A DNA stretch of 64,000 nucleotides. Origin: an uncultured Pelagibacteraceae bacterium (lineage in GTDB: Bacteria > Pseudomonadota > Alphaproteobacteria > Pelagibacterales > Pelagibacteraceae). Positions 27,683-37,592 of the stretch are shown here, piece by piece; the stretch's first letter is position 1; every line of letters begins with the position of its first letter. The stretch is taken from assembly GCA_902589455.1 (NCBI GenBank), contig CACISX010000001.1, forward strand, positions 1-64,000, given 5' to 3'. A program made the position numbers and the translations under genes. A model generated the notes under the pieces. The model ran no database searches, was not told the origin of the DNA, and saw only the letters and a list, made by a program, of their open reading frames with translations.

Positions 27683-29013
27683 TGACAAAAAAATATTTTG
27701 GAACAGATGGAATAAGAGGTGCAGTTAATAGTAAGAATATAAATGGAGATATGTTCTTTAAATTTGGGCTCGCTAGTGGAACGTATTTTAAATCTCAAAA
27801 AAAGAGAAAACAAATAGCAATAATTGCTAAAGATACTAGGTTATCAGGTTATACTCTTGAACCTGCGCTTGTTTCTGGCTTGGCTTCCGCTGGTATGCAC
27901 GTTTACACTTTAGGACCTTTGCCTACTAATGGGCTGGCTATGCTTACAAAAGAAATGAAGGCAAATATGGGAATAATGATTACAGCCTCCCACAACCCTC
28001 ACCATGATAATGGTTTAAAATTGTTTGGTCCTGATGGAATGAAATTATCAGATAAAATAGAAAAAAAAATTGAAGGTCTTATAGATAAAAAAATTTCAAA
28101 AAACCTTTCTCAACCTGAAAAATTAGGAAGAGTTAAAAGATTAGAAACAGGAACAAAAAGATACATAAAAATATTAAAAAAAAATTTTACAAAAGAGTTT
28201 AATTTAAGAGGCTTAAGAATTGTAATTGATTGTGCTAATGGAGCTGGTTATAAAGCAGGTCCTGAATTGTTGAAATCGTTAGGTGCAAAAGTAATATCAA
28301 TAGGTGTAAGTCCAAATGGTTTAAATATAAATAAAAATTGTGGTTCAACTTTCCCAAGAAAAATTAGATTAGCAGTAAAAAAATATAAAGCACATGTTGG
28401 TATTTCACTAGATGGAGACGCCGATAGAATTATTATGTGTGATGAGAAAAGCAACATTATAGATGGAGATCAAATAATTGCTGCTTTAGCAACAAGATGG
28501 AAAAATAAAAAAATGTTGAAAGGTGGAGTAGTCGGAACATTAATGTCAAATTATGGTCTAGAAAAATATTTTAAATCAAAAAAAATAAAATTTATTAGAG
28601 CGAATGTTGGAGATAGATATGTTAAAGAAAAAATGCAAAAGTATAAATTTAATTTAGGTGGTGAACAATCGGGTCATATTATATTAGGAAAATTTGCAAC
28701 AACAGGAGATGGTTTACTAGTTGCTTTAGAAGCTCTTTTTGCTTTGAGGAAGGGAAAAAAGGCAAGCGAATTTTTTGAGAAATTTAAAAAAACTCCTCAA
28801 CTTTTAAACAATATAGCTGTAAAAGATAAAAATATTATTAATAAACCAGAAGTAAAGAAGGCTATAAACATTGCAAAAAAACTAATTAAAGGCAAAGGAA
28901 GAATTTTGGTTAGAAAATCAGGTACAGAGTCAAAAATAAGAGTGATGGGTGAGAGTGAAAATAAGCTTATTCTTTCTCAATGTGTAAATATCATATCAAA
29001 AAAAATTAATTAA
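27682..29013 (+). CDS. glmM: Phosphoglucosamine mutase
   Basis: This 443-residue alpha-D-phosphohexomutase starts KKYFGTDGIRGAVN. It has the phosphoserine site ITASHNPHHDNGLKLF, the Mg site SLDGDADRI and the phosphate-binding RKSGTESKIRVM. It makes glucosamine 1-phosphate for peptidoglycan and lipid A. It is full length. Confidence 0.97.
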   Translation: MTKKYFGTDGIRGAVNSKNINGDMFFKFGLASGTYFKSQKKRKQIAIIAKDTRLSGYTLEPALVSGLASAGMHVYTLGPLPTNGLAMLTKEMKANMGIMITASHNPHHDNGLKLFGPDGMKLSDKIEKKIEGLIDKKISKNLSQPEKLGRVKRLETGTKRYIKILKKNFTKEFNLRGLRIVIDCANGAGYKAGPELLKSLGAKVISIGVSPNGLNINKNCGSTFPRKIRLAVKKYKAHVGISLDGDADRIIMCDEKSNIIDGDQIIAALATRWKNKKMLKGGVVGTLMSNYGLEKYFKSKKIKFIRANVGDRYVKEKMQKYKFNLGGEQSGHIILGKFATTGDGLLVALEALFALRKGKKASEFFEKFKKTPQLLNNIAVKDKNIINKPEVKKAINIAKKLIKGKGRILVRKSGTESKIRVMGESENKLILSQCVNIISKKIN

Positions 29014-29014
29014 A

Positions 29015-29827
29015 TTGAAACCAAATTCAAAAATTTTAATTATTGCTGGATCTGATTCATCTGGTGGTGCCGGTATTCAAGCTGATATCAAAACTGTAAC
29101 TGCTCTAGGATCTTATGCTATGACCGCTGTAACTGCAGTTACATCACAAAATACTACAGGTGTAAAATCAATTGTTGGAATTGATCCAAAAGAAATTTTA
29201 AATCAAATTACTTTTACTTGTAAAGATATTAGACCTGATGCAATTAAAATTGGAATGCTACATACTTCAGAAGTTATTAAGTCAGTTCTTAAATCATTAG
29301 ATTTAATAAAAGTTAAAAAAATTATTTTAGATCCAGTTATGGTTGCAAAGGGTGGAACTAAATTAATAGATAGTAAAGCAATTCAATTACTTAAATCAAA
29401 ATTAATTAAAAGAGCGTCACTTATTACACCCAATATTCCTGAGGCTGAAGTTTTAACAAAAACTAAAATTATAACAAAAGAAGATATGATTTATGCTGCT
29501 AATAAATTAGTTGAACTAGGAGCTAAAAATGTACTTATTAAAGGCGGACATTTACAAAATAAATTTGTGAATGATATTTTTATAAATAAAAATGATATCA
29601 AAATCTTTGATAGCAAGCGTCATAAAACAAATAATACTCATGGTACAGGTTGTACCTTATCAAGTGCAGTTACAACTTTTATTTCATGTGGAAAACCTGT
29701 AAAGAAATCTTGTGAGCTTGGGATTAAGTATGTAAATTTAGCAATTAAATCAAACCCAAAATATGGAAAAGGTCATGGCCCAATTAATCATCTTACTTCC
29801 CTAAAATTAAACAGAAAATTTAAGTAA
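29015..29827 (+). CDS. thiD: Hydroxymethylpyrimidine/phosphomethylpyrimidine kinase
   Basis: This 270-residue ribokinase-like enzyme has a TTG start right after glmM. Signatures are [18 protein letters not shown] at the N-terminus, [19 protein letters not shown] and the anion hole [11 protein letters not shown]. It phosphorylates HMP twice, giving the HMP-PP substrate of ThiE (9378-9992). No thiC, the de novo HMP synthase, occurs in this window, which is consistent with the known dependence of cultured Pelagibacter on exogenous HMP. The stop overlaps purA by one base. Confidence 0.94.
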   Translation: MKPNSKILIIAGSDSSGGAGIQADIKTVTALGSYAMTAVTAVTSQNTTGVKSIVGIDPKEILNQITFTCKDIRPDAIKIGMLHTSEVIKSVLKSLDLIKVKKIILDPVMVAKGGTKLIDSKAIQLLKSKLIKRASLITPNIPEAEVLTKTKIITKEDMIYAANKLVELGAKNVLIKGGHLQNKFVNDIFINKNDIKIFDSKRHKTNNTHGTGCTLSSAVTTFISCGKPVKKSCELGIKYVNLAIKSNPKYGKGHGPINHLTSLKLNRKFK

Positions 29828-31119
29828 TGAAAAATATAGTTGTTGTTGGATCTCAATGGGGAGACGAAGGAAAAGGCAAAATTGTTGACTGGCTATCTGA
29901 GCAGGCTGATGTAGTAATTAGATTTCAAGGCGGCCACAATGCAGGTCATACTCTTGTAATTGATGGCGTTACTTATAAATTGAGATTACTTCCATCTGGA
30001 ATAGTTAGAAAAGGTAAAATATCAATAATTGGCAATGGCGTTGTAGTAGATCCATGGGCTTTATTGGAAGAAATTGAGGAGATAAAATTTAAAGGTGTAG
30101 AGGTAAATATAAATAATTTCATCATCTCAGAATCTGCAAATTTAATTTTACCTTTCCACAGGGAAATGGATGAGATTAGAGAAGATGCAGCAGGAAAAAG
30201 TAAAATAGGAACCACTAGACGAGGAATTGGACCTGCATATGAAGATAAAGTAGGAAGAAGATCAATAAGAGTTATGGATTTAAGATCAGAAAAAAATTTA
30301 AATCAAAGACTAGACTCTGTATTGATACACCACAATGCAATCAGAAAAGGCCTCGGAAAAAAAATTTTTGAAAAAGAGCAGCTTAAATCTGATTTACTTA
30401 AAATAGCACCGAAAATATTAAAATTCTCACAACCTGTATGGCTTAAAATTGACCAATTTAAAAAACAGAAAAAGAAAATTTTATTTGAAGGTGCTCAAGG
30501 TATTTTGCTTGATGTTGATCATGGAACATATCCTTTTGTAACCTCTTCGAATACTGTTGCATCAAGTGCAGCGACAGGAACTGGCTGTGGTCCTAATTCT
30601 ATAAACTATGTTCTTGGAATTACCAAAGCTTATACAACTAGAGTTGGAGAGGGTCCTTTCCCCACAGAACTAACCGATGATATTGGTGATCTATTAGGTA
30701 CGCGAGGAAAAGAATTTGGAACCGTTACAAGTAGAAAAAGAAGATGTGGATGGTTTGATGGTGTTTTAGTGAGACAAACGATTAAAGTTTCAGGGATAGA
30801 TGGTATAGCTTTAACAAAATTAGATGTACTAGATGAATTAGATGAAATTAAAATGTGTGTTGCCTATCAACTTGATGATGAAAAAATAGATTATTTGCCA
30901 GCTTCAGTAGAGGATCAAATTAAAATAAAGCCAATTTATAAAACTTTCCCAGGCTGGAAAGTTTCTACTAGTGGGATCAAAAATTTGGACTCTCTACCCG
31001 AAAATGCAAAAAAATATATTTTTGCAGTCGAAGATTTTATAGGTGCAAAAGTATCAAGTATTTCTACTAGCCCTGAAAGAGATGATACTATTTTAATTGA
31101 AAACCCTTTTGAAATTTAA
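29827..31119 (+). CDS. purA: Adenylosuccinate synthetase
   Basis: The 430-residue protein has the GTP-binding start [42 protein letters not shown], and [16 protein letters not shown]. It makes adenylosuccinate from IMP and aspartate, the first step to AMP. The stop codon overlaps the convergent rpoH stop by 3 bases. Confidence 0.97.
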   Translation: MKNIVVVGSQWGDEGKGKIVDWLSEQADVVIRFQGGHNAGHTLVIDGVTYKLRLLPSGIVRKGKISIIGNGVVVDPWALLEEIEEIKFKGVEVNINNFIISESANLILPFHREMDEIREDAAGKSKIGTTRRGIGPAYEDKVGRRSIRVMDLRSEKNLNQRLDSVLIHHNAIRKGLGKKIFEKEQLKSDLLKIAPKILKFSQPVWLKIDQFKKQKKKILFEGAQGILLDVDHGTYPFVTSSNTVASSAATGTGCGPNSINYVLGITKAYTTRVGEGPFPTELTDDIGDLLGTRGKEFGTVTSRKRRCGWFDGVLVRQTIKVSGIDGIALTKLDVLDELDEIKMCVAYQLDDEKIDYLPASVEDQIKIKPIYKTFPGWKVSTSGIKNLDSLPENAKKYIFAVEDFIGAKVSSISTSPERDDTILIENPFEI

Positions 31120-32009
31120 TTCGCAGTTAATAGATTTTTTGACTTAGCCATAAGAAGCATGTGCTTTTGCAGTTTTTCAAAAGCTTTATTTTCTATTTGT
31201 CTAACTCTTTCTCTACTAATTTTGTATTTTTTACTTAAATCCTCAAGTGTCGTTGGATCATCATTTAATCTTCTTGAGTATAAAATTTCTCTTTCTCTAT
31301 CATTAAGGATTTTAATAGAATCTTTTAACAAATCCTTTCTCTGTTCCATTTCTTCATGATGAGCAAACTTTAAATCATGATCAAGCTCTTTATCTACTAA
31401 CCAGTCCTGCCATTCATCACCATCTTCACCAACTTGAGCGTTTAATGAGAACTCCTTACCAGACAGCCTTCTATTCATTGAAACCACTTCCTCTTTACTG
31501 ACATCAAGCTTTTTTGAAATATGATCAACATGTTCATCTCTTAAATCACCTTCAGTTTCAGGTGATATTTGATTTTTTATTTTCTTTAAATTAAAAAATA
31601 ATTTTTTTTGTGCAGTTGTTGTTCCAATTTTGACAAGGCTCCATGATCTTAAAATGTATTCTTGAATAGAGGCCTTGATCCACCACATTGCATATGTTGC
31701 TAATCTAAATCCTTTTTCTGGTTCAAATTTTTTCACAGCTTGCATAAGACCAACATTACCTTCAGAAATCATTTCATTTACTGGTAAACCATAACCTTTA
31801 TAACCCATTGCAATTTTAGCAACTAATCTTAAATGACTTGTTACTAATTTTTCCGCAGCTTTAATGTTACCTGTTGACCTCCAGTTTTTTGCTAGCATAT
31901 ACTCTTCTTCTGCAGCTAACATTGGAAATTTTTTAATCTGCTCTAGATAGGCGGAAAGACCACCTTCGTTAGAAAGAGCGGGTAAGTTGTTATACATAGT
32001 TGTACTCAT
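31116..32009 (-). CDS. rpoH: RNA polymerase sigma-32 factor (heat shock)
   Basis: This 297-residue sigma-70 family protein has region 2 ([39 protein letters not shown]), the RpoH box ([14 protein letters not shown]) that is diagnostic of sigma-32, and region 4 with [20 protein letters not shown]. It directs heat-shock transcription. The extra acidic insert around residues 198-212 ([13 protein letters not shown]) is typical of alphaproteobacterial RpoH. FtsH in the same window is the protease that turns it over in model bacteria. Confidence 0.95.
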   Translation of the reverse strand: MSTTMYNNLPALSNEGGLSAYLEQIKKFPMLAAEEEYMLAKNWRSTGNIKAAEKLVTSHLRLVAKIAMGYKGYGLPVNEMISEGNVGLMQAVKKFEPEKGFRLATYAMWWIKASIQEYILRSWSLVKIGTTTAQKKLFFNLKKIKNQISPETEGDLRDEHVDHISKKLDVSKEEVVSMNRRLSGKEFSLNAQVGEDGDEWQDWLVDKELDHDLKFAHHEEMEQRKDLLKDSIKILNDREREILYSRRLNDDPTTLEDLSKKYKISRERVRQIENKAFEKLQKHMLLMAKSKNLLTAN

Positions 32010-32053
32010 AGAAATGTTTATTTAATTAATTTTATTTAATTTTCAATAATTTA

Positions 32054-33031
32054 TTATCTAGTATTTCTAAGCATTTTTAAAATATTATTTAGCTCTTTTG
32101 GCAAAATTGAGGAAAAAACCATTTCTTTGTTTGTTCGAGGATGAATGAAACCTAAAGTTTTAGCATGCAAAAACTGCCTTTTTAATTTTGTAATTGAGTT
32201 TTCAATATTTAAATCAACATTTTTTAGTTTTTTATATTTTTTTTTATATTTGTCATCACCTACAAGGCTATTACCTTTATGATTCATGTGGACTCTAATT
32301 TGGTGTGTTCTCCCAGTTTCTAATCTGCATTCAATTAAGCTTAATGTTGGTACTTTATCATTTTCAAATATTTCTATTGTTTTATAATTTGTGATAGCTT
32401 TTTTTCCTTTTGAACGACTTACTTCCATGAGCTGTCTATTTCTTGAGCTTCGAACAATATAAGTTTCAATCTTTCCAGATGATGGTCTTAGTTTTCCCCA
32501 TATTAAAAGTTGATATTTTCTTACAATTGTGTGTTCGCTAAATTGTTTTGTCAAATTCTCATGTGTCTCATTATTTTTTGCAATTACAACTAATCCAGAT
32601 GTATTTTTATCTATTCTATGAACAATTCCTGGTCTTAACTCGTCACCAATATTTGAAAGAGAGTCTTTATCATAGTGAATTAATGCATTTACTATAGTTT
32701 TATCATGATTGCCTGCTCCAGGATGCATAATAATTCCTGCTGGTTTATTAATAATTAATAAATCTTTATCTTCATAGATTATTTCTAATTTAAAATTGTA
32801 TGGCTTAAGAGAAGCCTTTTCAGGCTCAGATATCAAAAGGTTTATTTTATCACCAGTAATAACTTTTTTTGAAGGACTCTTTAAAATTTCATTATTTAAT
32901 TTAAGTTTTTCTTTTAGTATTAAATTTTTAATTCGAGTTCTGCTAATTAGTTCTTCTCTTTTATTTATAAGAACATCAATTCTTAAATTATTTTCACTTT
33001 CTTTAACTATAAAATTAATGTTTTTTTCCAT
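32054..33031 (-). CDS. rluD: 23S rRNA pseudouridine synthase, RluD family
   Basis: The 325 residues have an N-terminal S4 RNA-binding domain (about 15-70: RIDVLINKREELISRTRIKN) and the RsuA/RluA catalytic core with GIVHRIDKNTSGLVVIAK, in which the Asp is the nucleophile, then LETGRTHQIRVHM and HAKTLGFIHP. RluD modifies helix 69 of 23S rRNA. A tRNA-Arg gene lies 23 bases upstream on the other strand. Confidence 0.93.
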   Translation of the reverse strand: MEKNINFIVKESENNLRIDVLINKREELISRTRIKNLILKEKLKLNNEILKSPSKKVITGDKINLLISEPEKASLKPYNFKLEIIYEDKDLLIINKPAGIIMHPGAGNHDKTIVNALIHYDKDSLSNIGDELRPGIVHRIDKNTSGLVVIAKNNETHENLTKQFSEHTIVRKYQLLIWGKLRPSSGKIETYIVRSSRNRQLMEVSRSKGKKAITNYKTIEIFENDKVPTLSLIECRLETGRTHQIRVHMNHKGNSLVGDDKYKKKYKKLKNVDLNIENSITKLKRQFLHAKTLGFIHPRTNKEMVFSSILPKELNNILKMLRNTR

Positions 33032-33054
33032 AAAATATAATATTAATACTATAT

Positions 33055-33131
33055 GCGCTTGTAGCTCAACTGGATAGAGCGCCTGACTTCGGATCAGGAG
33101 GTTCTGGGTTCGACTCCTAGCAGGCGCACCA
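33055..33131 (+). tRNA. tRNA-Arg (anticodon TCG)
   Basis: This is a 77-nt cloverleaf with encoded CCA. The acceptor stem GCGCTTG pairs with CAGGCGC. The D-arm is TAGCTCAACTGGATAGAGC, the anticodon arm CCTGA-CTTCGGA-TCAGG gives anticodon TCG (reads CGA), and the T-arm contains GGGTTCGACTCC. It sits between two minus-strand genes, only 3 bases from the 3' end of the downstream one. Confidence 0.96.
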
Positions 33132-33134
33132 TTA

Positions 33135-34016
33135 TTAATCTGCTCTATTATCTAATAATTTTATTACAGCAGAATCGTCAAAATTTTCTAATCCTTGCTT
33201 ACATCCCATTTCATAAATTTTTAATGCTATTTTAGTCAAAGGTAAATTTAAATTATGCTTTTGTAGTAATTTATTTGCTAATTTCATATCTTTTTTAAAA
33301 ATACTTAATCTGCTTAGAGGTTTAAAATATTTTTTATCTATCATTCTTTTTCCTCTATCATTAAACATCCAGCTATGTCCTGAGGAGTTATTAATTATTT
33401 TGAATATTTTCTTTAAATTAATTTTTTCTTTTTTAGCCAAGATAATAGCCTCTGCCGCAGATATTATTTGGATTCCTGCTAAGCTATTGTTAATAATTTT
33501 TACAGTTGAACCAGTACCTACTTTATTCCCTAAATTATAAATATTATTTCCCATATACTTTAATAAATTCAAATTTTTTTTATATATATTTTCCCTTGAA
33601 GAAATCATTAAACTTAATTTTCCATTTACTGCTTTTTTTGGTCCTCCTGATACTGGACAGTCAATATATTCAAAATTATTCTTTTGTAATTTTTTATATA
33701 TTTTTTTAACCCAATTTGGAGATACAGTGGTGCAGTTAATAATTGTATAATTTTTATTAATTTTAAGTCTTTTTTTAAGGTCTATGAATGTGTTGAAAAT
33801 TTTTTGGCATTGAACTTCATCCAATACAATAATTATGAAAATATTTGTTTTTAAAAAAATTTCTTTTAAATTTTTAACAAAAATAAAATTTTTACTAGGT
33901 TTTAACGTTTTTAATTTTTTGACGTCATAACCATAAATTTTATATTTTTTTTTAAGGTGTTTTGCCATTGCTGTACCCATCGAGCCCAAACCCAGTATAC
34001 CAATTTCATTTTTCAT
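33135..34016 (-). CDS. Beta-hydroxyacid dehydrogenase (3-hydroxyisobutyrate dehydrogenase family)
   Basis: This 293-residue protein has an N-terminal NAD(P)-binding fold (GILGLGSMGTAMAKHL), the substrate signature DCPVSGGPKKAVNGKLSLM and the catalytic lysine in VKIINNSLAG. The family includes 3-hydroxyisobutyrate, tartronate semialdehyde and succinic semialdehyde (GHB) reductases, and these cannot be separated by eye. It lies 2 bases after the ABC permease gene, so it may be co-transcribed with the exporter, although a functional link is not evident. It is full length. Confidence 0.85.
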   Translation of the reverse strand: MKNEIGILGLGSMGTAMAKHLKKKYKIYGYDVKKLKTLKPSKNFIFVKNLKEIFLKTNIFIIIVLDEVQCQKIFNTFIDLKKRLKINKNYTIINCTTVSPNWVKKIYKKLQKNNFEYIDCPVSGGPKKAVNGKLSLMISSRENIYKKNLNLLKYMGNNIYNLGNKVGTGSTVKIINNSLAGIQIISAAEAIILAKKEKINLKKIFKIINNSSGHSWMFNDRGKRMIDKKYFKPLSRLSIFKKDMKLANKLLQKHNLNLPLTKIALKIYEMGCKQGLENFDDSAVIKLLDNRAD

Positions 34017-34018
34017 GT

Positions 34019-34810
34019 TTATTCCCCAATATTAATTAATGTACCTTTGTCTCTAGCTTTATCAAAAGAGTAATAAAATACATAAATTGATAAGATCAGA
34101 TAAAATGCGTTCAGATAAAGTGCGTCTAAAATATTTTCATAATTAACCATTCCATTAACCAATATGTTTCTAGTTTCTTCAAAAACATAAACTAAGGGAA
34201 GTGCGAACGCTATTGATTGAAAAATTTCAGGCAGTATTTCTACTGGATAATATATACATCCAAATGGAGCTAGTAAAAACATTGTAGACCATGCAATATT
34301 TTCAAAAGATGGTCCAAATCTTAATAGACCCGCTGAAACAAATAACCCAAGTGTAATACCAAAAATATATAAACTTAAAAAAAGAAAGGCTAAAGGTAAT
34401 CCAAGTTCTAACAAAGATATTCCAAATAATGGTGAAGTTAATAATATTGCTGGAACTAAGCCAATTAATGCTCTTATTAAAGCTGTAACAACTAGAGATG
34501 TAATAATTTCACTAATTTTCATCGGTGCGATAAATAGATTGGTAAAATTTCTGCTCCAAATCTCTTCTAAAAATAACATGTTAAAGCCAATACTTGTTCT
34601 AAATAAAAAATCGTAAAGAATAGCACAAGAAAGAATTACTCCTACTGCACCATTATAGTAAGAACTATGGGACGCAAAAAAATTAGATATAAATCCCCAA
34701 AGAGTAATTTGTATAGAAGGCCAATAAATTAAATCCAATATTCTTGGAAATGATCTGGTTATTAAATAAAAGTGTCTTAAAAAAAGACCATAAATTCTAG
34801 TTAAATTCAT
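34019..34810 (-). CDS. ABC-2 type transporter permease
   Basis: This 263-residue membrane protein has six predicted helices and belongs to the ABC-2 family of exporter permeases. The segment FLLAPFGCIYYPVEILPEIFQSIA near residue 195 is the usual conserved loop (PxxxLP-like). Its start overlaps the stop of the ATP-binding gene by 4 bases, so the two form one exporter. The substrate is unknown; polysaccharide, lipid or drug export are all possible. Confidence 0.88.
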   Translation of the reverse strand: MNLTRIYGLFLRHFYLITRSFPRILDLIYWPSIQITLWGFISNFFASHSSYYNGAVGVILSCAILYDFLFRTSIGFNMLFLEEIWSRNFTNLFIAPMKISEIITSLVVTALIRALIGLVPAILLTSPLFGISLLELGLPLAFLFLSLYIFGITLGLFVSAGLLRFGPSFENIAWSTMFLLAPFGCIYYPVEILPEIFQSIAFALPLVYVFEETRNILVNGMVNYENILDALYLNAFYLILSIYVFYYSFDKARDKGTLINIGE

Positions 34811-35535
34811 TTTTCTTTTCTTGCAATTTCTAAAAATACTTCCTCTAAATTTTTTCTACCATATTTTGTTATTAAATCTTCAGCCGTTCCTCTATCTACT
34901 ATCAATCCATCTTTCATCATTAGCACCGAGCTACACAATCTTTTGACCTCTTCCATGTTATGAGAAGCAAGTAAAACTGATATTTTTTTTTCCTTTTTAT
35001 AATCTTCTAAAAAAGTTCTTACAAAGTCACCTGTTTCAGGATCTAAAGAAGCAGTAGGTTCATCTAATAAAAGTACTTTTGGGTCATTTATCAATGCTTT
35101 AGCAAGACTTACTCTATTTTTTTGTCCAGAAGAAAGTTCTCCAGTAATTTTATTTAAAAGTTCTTTTAATCTAAGTTTATTTGCAAGGTAATCTATTCGG
35201 TCATTTAAGTTTTGAATGTTATATAATTTTCCATAAACAATTAAGTTTTGTTTGACCTTAAGTTTTTTAGGTAATTCAATATATGGTGAAATAAAATTCA
35301 TTTTGTGAAGAAGTGAAATTTTATTTTTTTCAATATTCATTCCATTGATTAAAACCTCGCCACTACTTGGTTTTAATAAACCTAAAATCATTCCAATAGT
35401 TGTAGTTTTTCCACATCCATTTGGACCCAATAAACCAACCATTTCATTTTCATTAATTTTAAAATTTACATTAGTTACTGCTTCTTTATCTTTATATTTT
35501 TTGGAAAGATTGATTACTTCAATAGAATTAGTCAT
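34807..35535 (-). CDS. ABC transporter ATP-binding protein (exporter type)
   Basis: The 242-residue ATPase has Walker A GLLGPNGCGKTT, the Q-loop region MNFISPYIELP, signature LSSGQKNRVSLAKA, Walker B VLLLDEPTASLDP and the switch His in LLASHNMEEV. It is the CcmA/DrrA type that pairs with ABC-2 permeases. The gene overlaps tsaC by one base and the permease by four, so the run tsaC-ATPase-permease-dehydrogenase is a compact operon. Confidence 0.92.
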   Translation of the reverse strand: MTNSIEVINLSKKYKDKEAVTNVNFKINENEMVGLLGPNGCGKTTTIGMILGLLKPSSGEVLINGMNIEKNKISLLHKMNFISPYIELPKKLKVKQNLIVYGKLYNIQNLNDRIDYLANKLRLKELLNKITGELSSGQKNRVSLAKALINDPKVLLLDEPTASLDPETGDFVRTFLEDYKKEKKISVLLASHNMEEVKRLCSSVLMMKDGLIVDRGTAEDLITKYGRKNLEEVFLEIARKEK

Positions 35536-36467
35536 TAATATTTTGATGCCCTCTTTAATCTATCATTAATAGTTTTACCAAGACCTTTGTTTGGAATATT
35601 CTCAACTGCAATCTGTTCAAACCCATCGTTTTTTATTTTTCTTAAAGTTGAATATAAGTTCTTTGCAGCCTCTTCTATATTTTTCACTCTGGATAAATAA
35701 TAATAGTTTTTTAATTTTAATTTTCTTTTTTTAATTAATAAATAAGCCTCATCTTTTTTTGGTTTCTTAACATTGATTCTTAAGGGTATCCCAGGTGAGT
35801 AATGCAATGGAAATAAACCAGGTGATAATTTTTCTTTCGAGTTTGTATTAATTAATAATTTTTTTTTTAAAACATTTTCAATTTTTTTTGTGTCAAGACC
35901 TCCATATCTTAAGAGTGAGGGTTTTTTTAAAAGATTTAATATTGTTGACTCAACCCCAATTTTGCTTTTTCCACCATTTAAAATATATTTTATTTTTGAA
36001 CCAAATTCTTCTTTTACATCAGATGGTTTAACTGAACTTAGTCTTGAGGACATATTTGCGCTAGGTGCAGCCACTGGATAATCTAAAATTTTTAATAAAT
36101 TTCTGAGCAATTTATGTTTAGGAAAACGTACTGCAATACTTTTTTTATTATTAGTGACATATTTTGATATTTTGGAGTTATTTTTTAATTTCAAAATATA
36201 AGTTATTGGGCCTGGAGAGAATTTTTTGTAAAGTTTTATTAAATCGTCATTGATATGACAGTCCTCCTTAAGTCTTTGAATGTTATAATAATGGACAATA
36301 AGCGGATTGTTCAAAGGTCTTTTTTTAAGACTAAATATTTTCTTAACTGCACTATTCGAGTACGCGTTCGCAGCCAGTCCATAAACAGTTTCTGTTGGTA
36401 CTGCAACACAATTATTATTATCTAAATATTTTTTTGCTTTTTTGATATTTGATTGAATAGATTTCAT
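35535..36467 (-). CDS. tsaC: L-threonylcarbamoyladenylate synthase (Sua5 type)
   Basis: The 310 residues contain the YrdC/Sua5 core with CVAVPTETVYGLAANAYS, FSLKKRPLNNPLIVHY, SPGPITYILK and VAAPSANMSSRLSSVKPSDV, followed by a C-terminal Sua5 domain that starts with SPGLFPLHYSPGIPLRI. It makes the threonylcarbamoyl-AMP used for t6A37 of ANN-reading tRNAs. It is the long (Sua5) rather than the short (TsaC) form. Confidence 0.93.
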   Translation of the reverse strand: MKSIQSNIKKAKKYLDNNNCVAVPTETVYGLAANAYSNSAVKKIFSLKKRPLNNPLIVHYYNIQRLKEDCHINDDLIKLYKKFSPGPITYILKLKNNSKISKYVTNNKKSIAVRFPKHKLLRNLLKILDYPVAAPSANMSSRLSSVKPSDVKEEFGSKIKYILNGGKSKIGVESTILNLLKKPSLLRYGGLDTKKIENVLKKKLLINTNSKEKLSPGLFPLHYSPGIPLRINVKKPKKDEAYLLIKKRKLKLKNYYYLSRVKNIEEAAKNLYSTLRKIKNDGFEQIAVENIPNKGLGKTINDRLKRASKY

Positions 36468-36487
36468 GTATTAATAATTATTATTAT

Positions 36488-36736
36488 ATGAAAGATAAAA
36501 TATTACCACTTGATTATGATCAGTACTCAGTTGAGGAGCTTACAGAAAAAGCAAATAAGATTATAGAGTCTTTAGAAAAAGAAAATGATTTAAATAATTC
36601 AGTTGAGAGTTACCAAGAACTTCTAAAACTTAACAATATCATTGAAAAGAAATTCCATAAAAATTTCAAATCTATTGGAGAAGAGACAAATAAAAGGATT
36701 AAACAGATAACTAAAAAAAATGAAAAAACAGCTTAA
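36488..36736 (+). CDS. xseB: Exodeoxyribonuclease VII small subunit
   Basis: This 82-residue protein has the XseB pattern: YSVEELTEKANKIIESLEKEN, LNNSVESYQELLKLNNIIEKK. The small subunit binds XseA, which degrades single-stranded DNA. The gene overlaps ispA by 17 bases; the order xseB-ispA-dxs is conserved in many proteobacteria. xseA is not in the window. Confidence 0.88.
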   Translation: MKDKILPLDYDQYSVEELTEKANKIIESLEKENDLNNSVESYQELLKLNNIIEKKFHKNFKSIGEETNKRIKQITKKNEKTA

Positions 36737-37592
36737 TAAAATTGCTAAGGATACTAATATATTTCTTAAAAAATATATTAATTCACAAAAAAATTCTCAG
36801 TTAATGTTACCAATGAAGTATGGTTTATTTCCAGGTGGAAAAAAAATTAGATCTAAAATCCTAATTGACTTAGGGTCGTTATTTTCTATTGATTATAAGA
36901 CATTGATAATAGTTGGGTCAGCTGTTGAATGTATTCATGCTTATTCACTTATTCATGACGATCTGCCCTGCATGGATGACGATGATATAAGAAGAGGCAA
37001 ACCCTCAACCCACATTAGATTTGGCGAGTCCACAGCAGTTCTAGCAGGAAATTCATTATTAACTTTAGCATTTGAAATTCTATCAAGCCCTAAATTGAAC
37101 TTAAATGAAAAAATAAAAATCAACTTAATAAAAAAATTATCAGAATGCTCAGGCCATCTAGGAATAGCTGGAGGGCAATATTTAGATTTAAGCTACGAGA
37201 GAAAGAAAATATCAAAGAATAAAATATTAGAAATGGAAATAAAGAAAACTGGAATGTTATTTAGTTTCTGTTGTGCAGCTCCAGCAATAATTAAGAAAAA
37301 AACAAATCAAGAAATTAAATTTTTTGAAAATATTGGATCAAAAATTGGTCTTTTGTTCCAAATAGCTGATGATTTAATTGATATGAAGAGTAATTCTAAG
37401 GAAGCTGGAAAAAAAACAGGAAAAGATCAAAAAAAAGGTAAGGCAACGCTAATAAATTTAATAGGCTATGATGACTCAGTTAAGTATTGTGATAAGATAA
37501 TAAAAGATCTTAATAAAAATTTAAATATATATGGTTCGAGATCTAAAAAAATTAATGAAACCTTGCACTATATATTAAATAGAAAAAAATGA
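36720..37592 (+). CDS. ispA: Geranylgeranyl/farnesyl diphosphate synthase
   Basis: This 290-residue trans-prenyltransferase has the first aspartate-rich motif in [26 protein letters not shown] for the substrate diphosphate, and the second motif [10 protein letters not shown]. It condenses IPP with DMAPP/GPP to FPP. The start is internal to xseB and the stop overlaps dxs by 4 bases, so the three genes are one operon. Confidence 0.93.
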   Translation: MKKQLNKIAKDTNIFLKKYINSQKNSQLMLPMKYGLFPGGKKIRSKILIDLGSLFSIDYKTLIIVGSAVECIHAYSLIHDDLPCMDDDDIRRGKPSTHIRFGESTAVLAGNSLLTLAFEILSSPKLNLNEKIKINLIKKLSECSGHLGIAGGQYLDLSYERKKISKNKILEMEIKKTGMLFSFCCAAPAIIKKKTNQEIKFFENIGSKIGLLFQIADDLIDMKSNSKEAGKKTGKDQKKGKATLINLIGYDDSVKYCDKIIKDLNKNLNIYGSRSKKINETLHYILNRKK

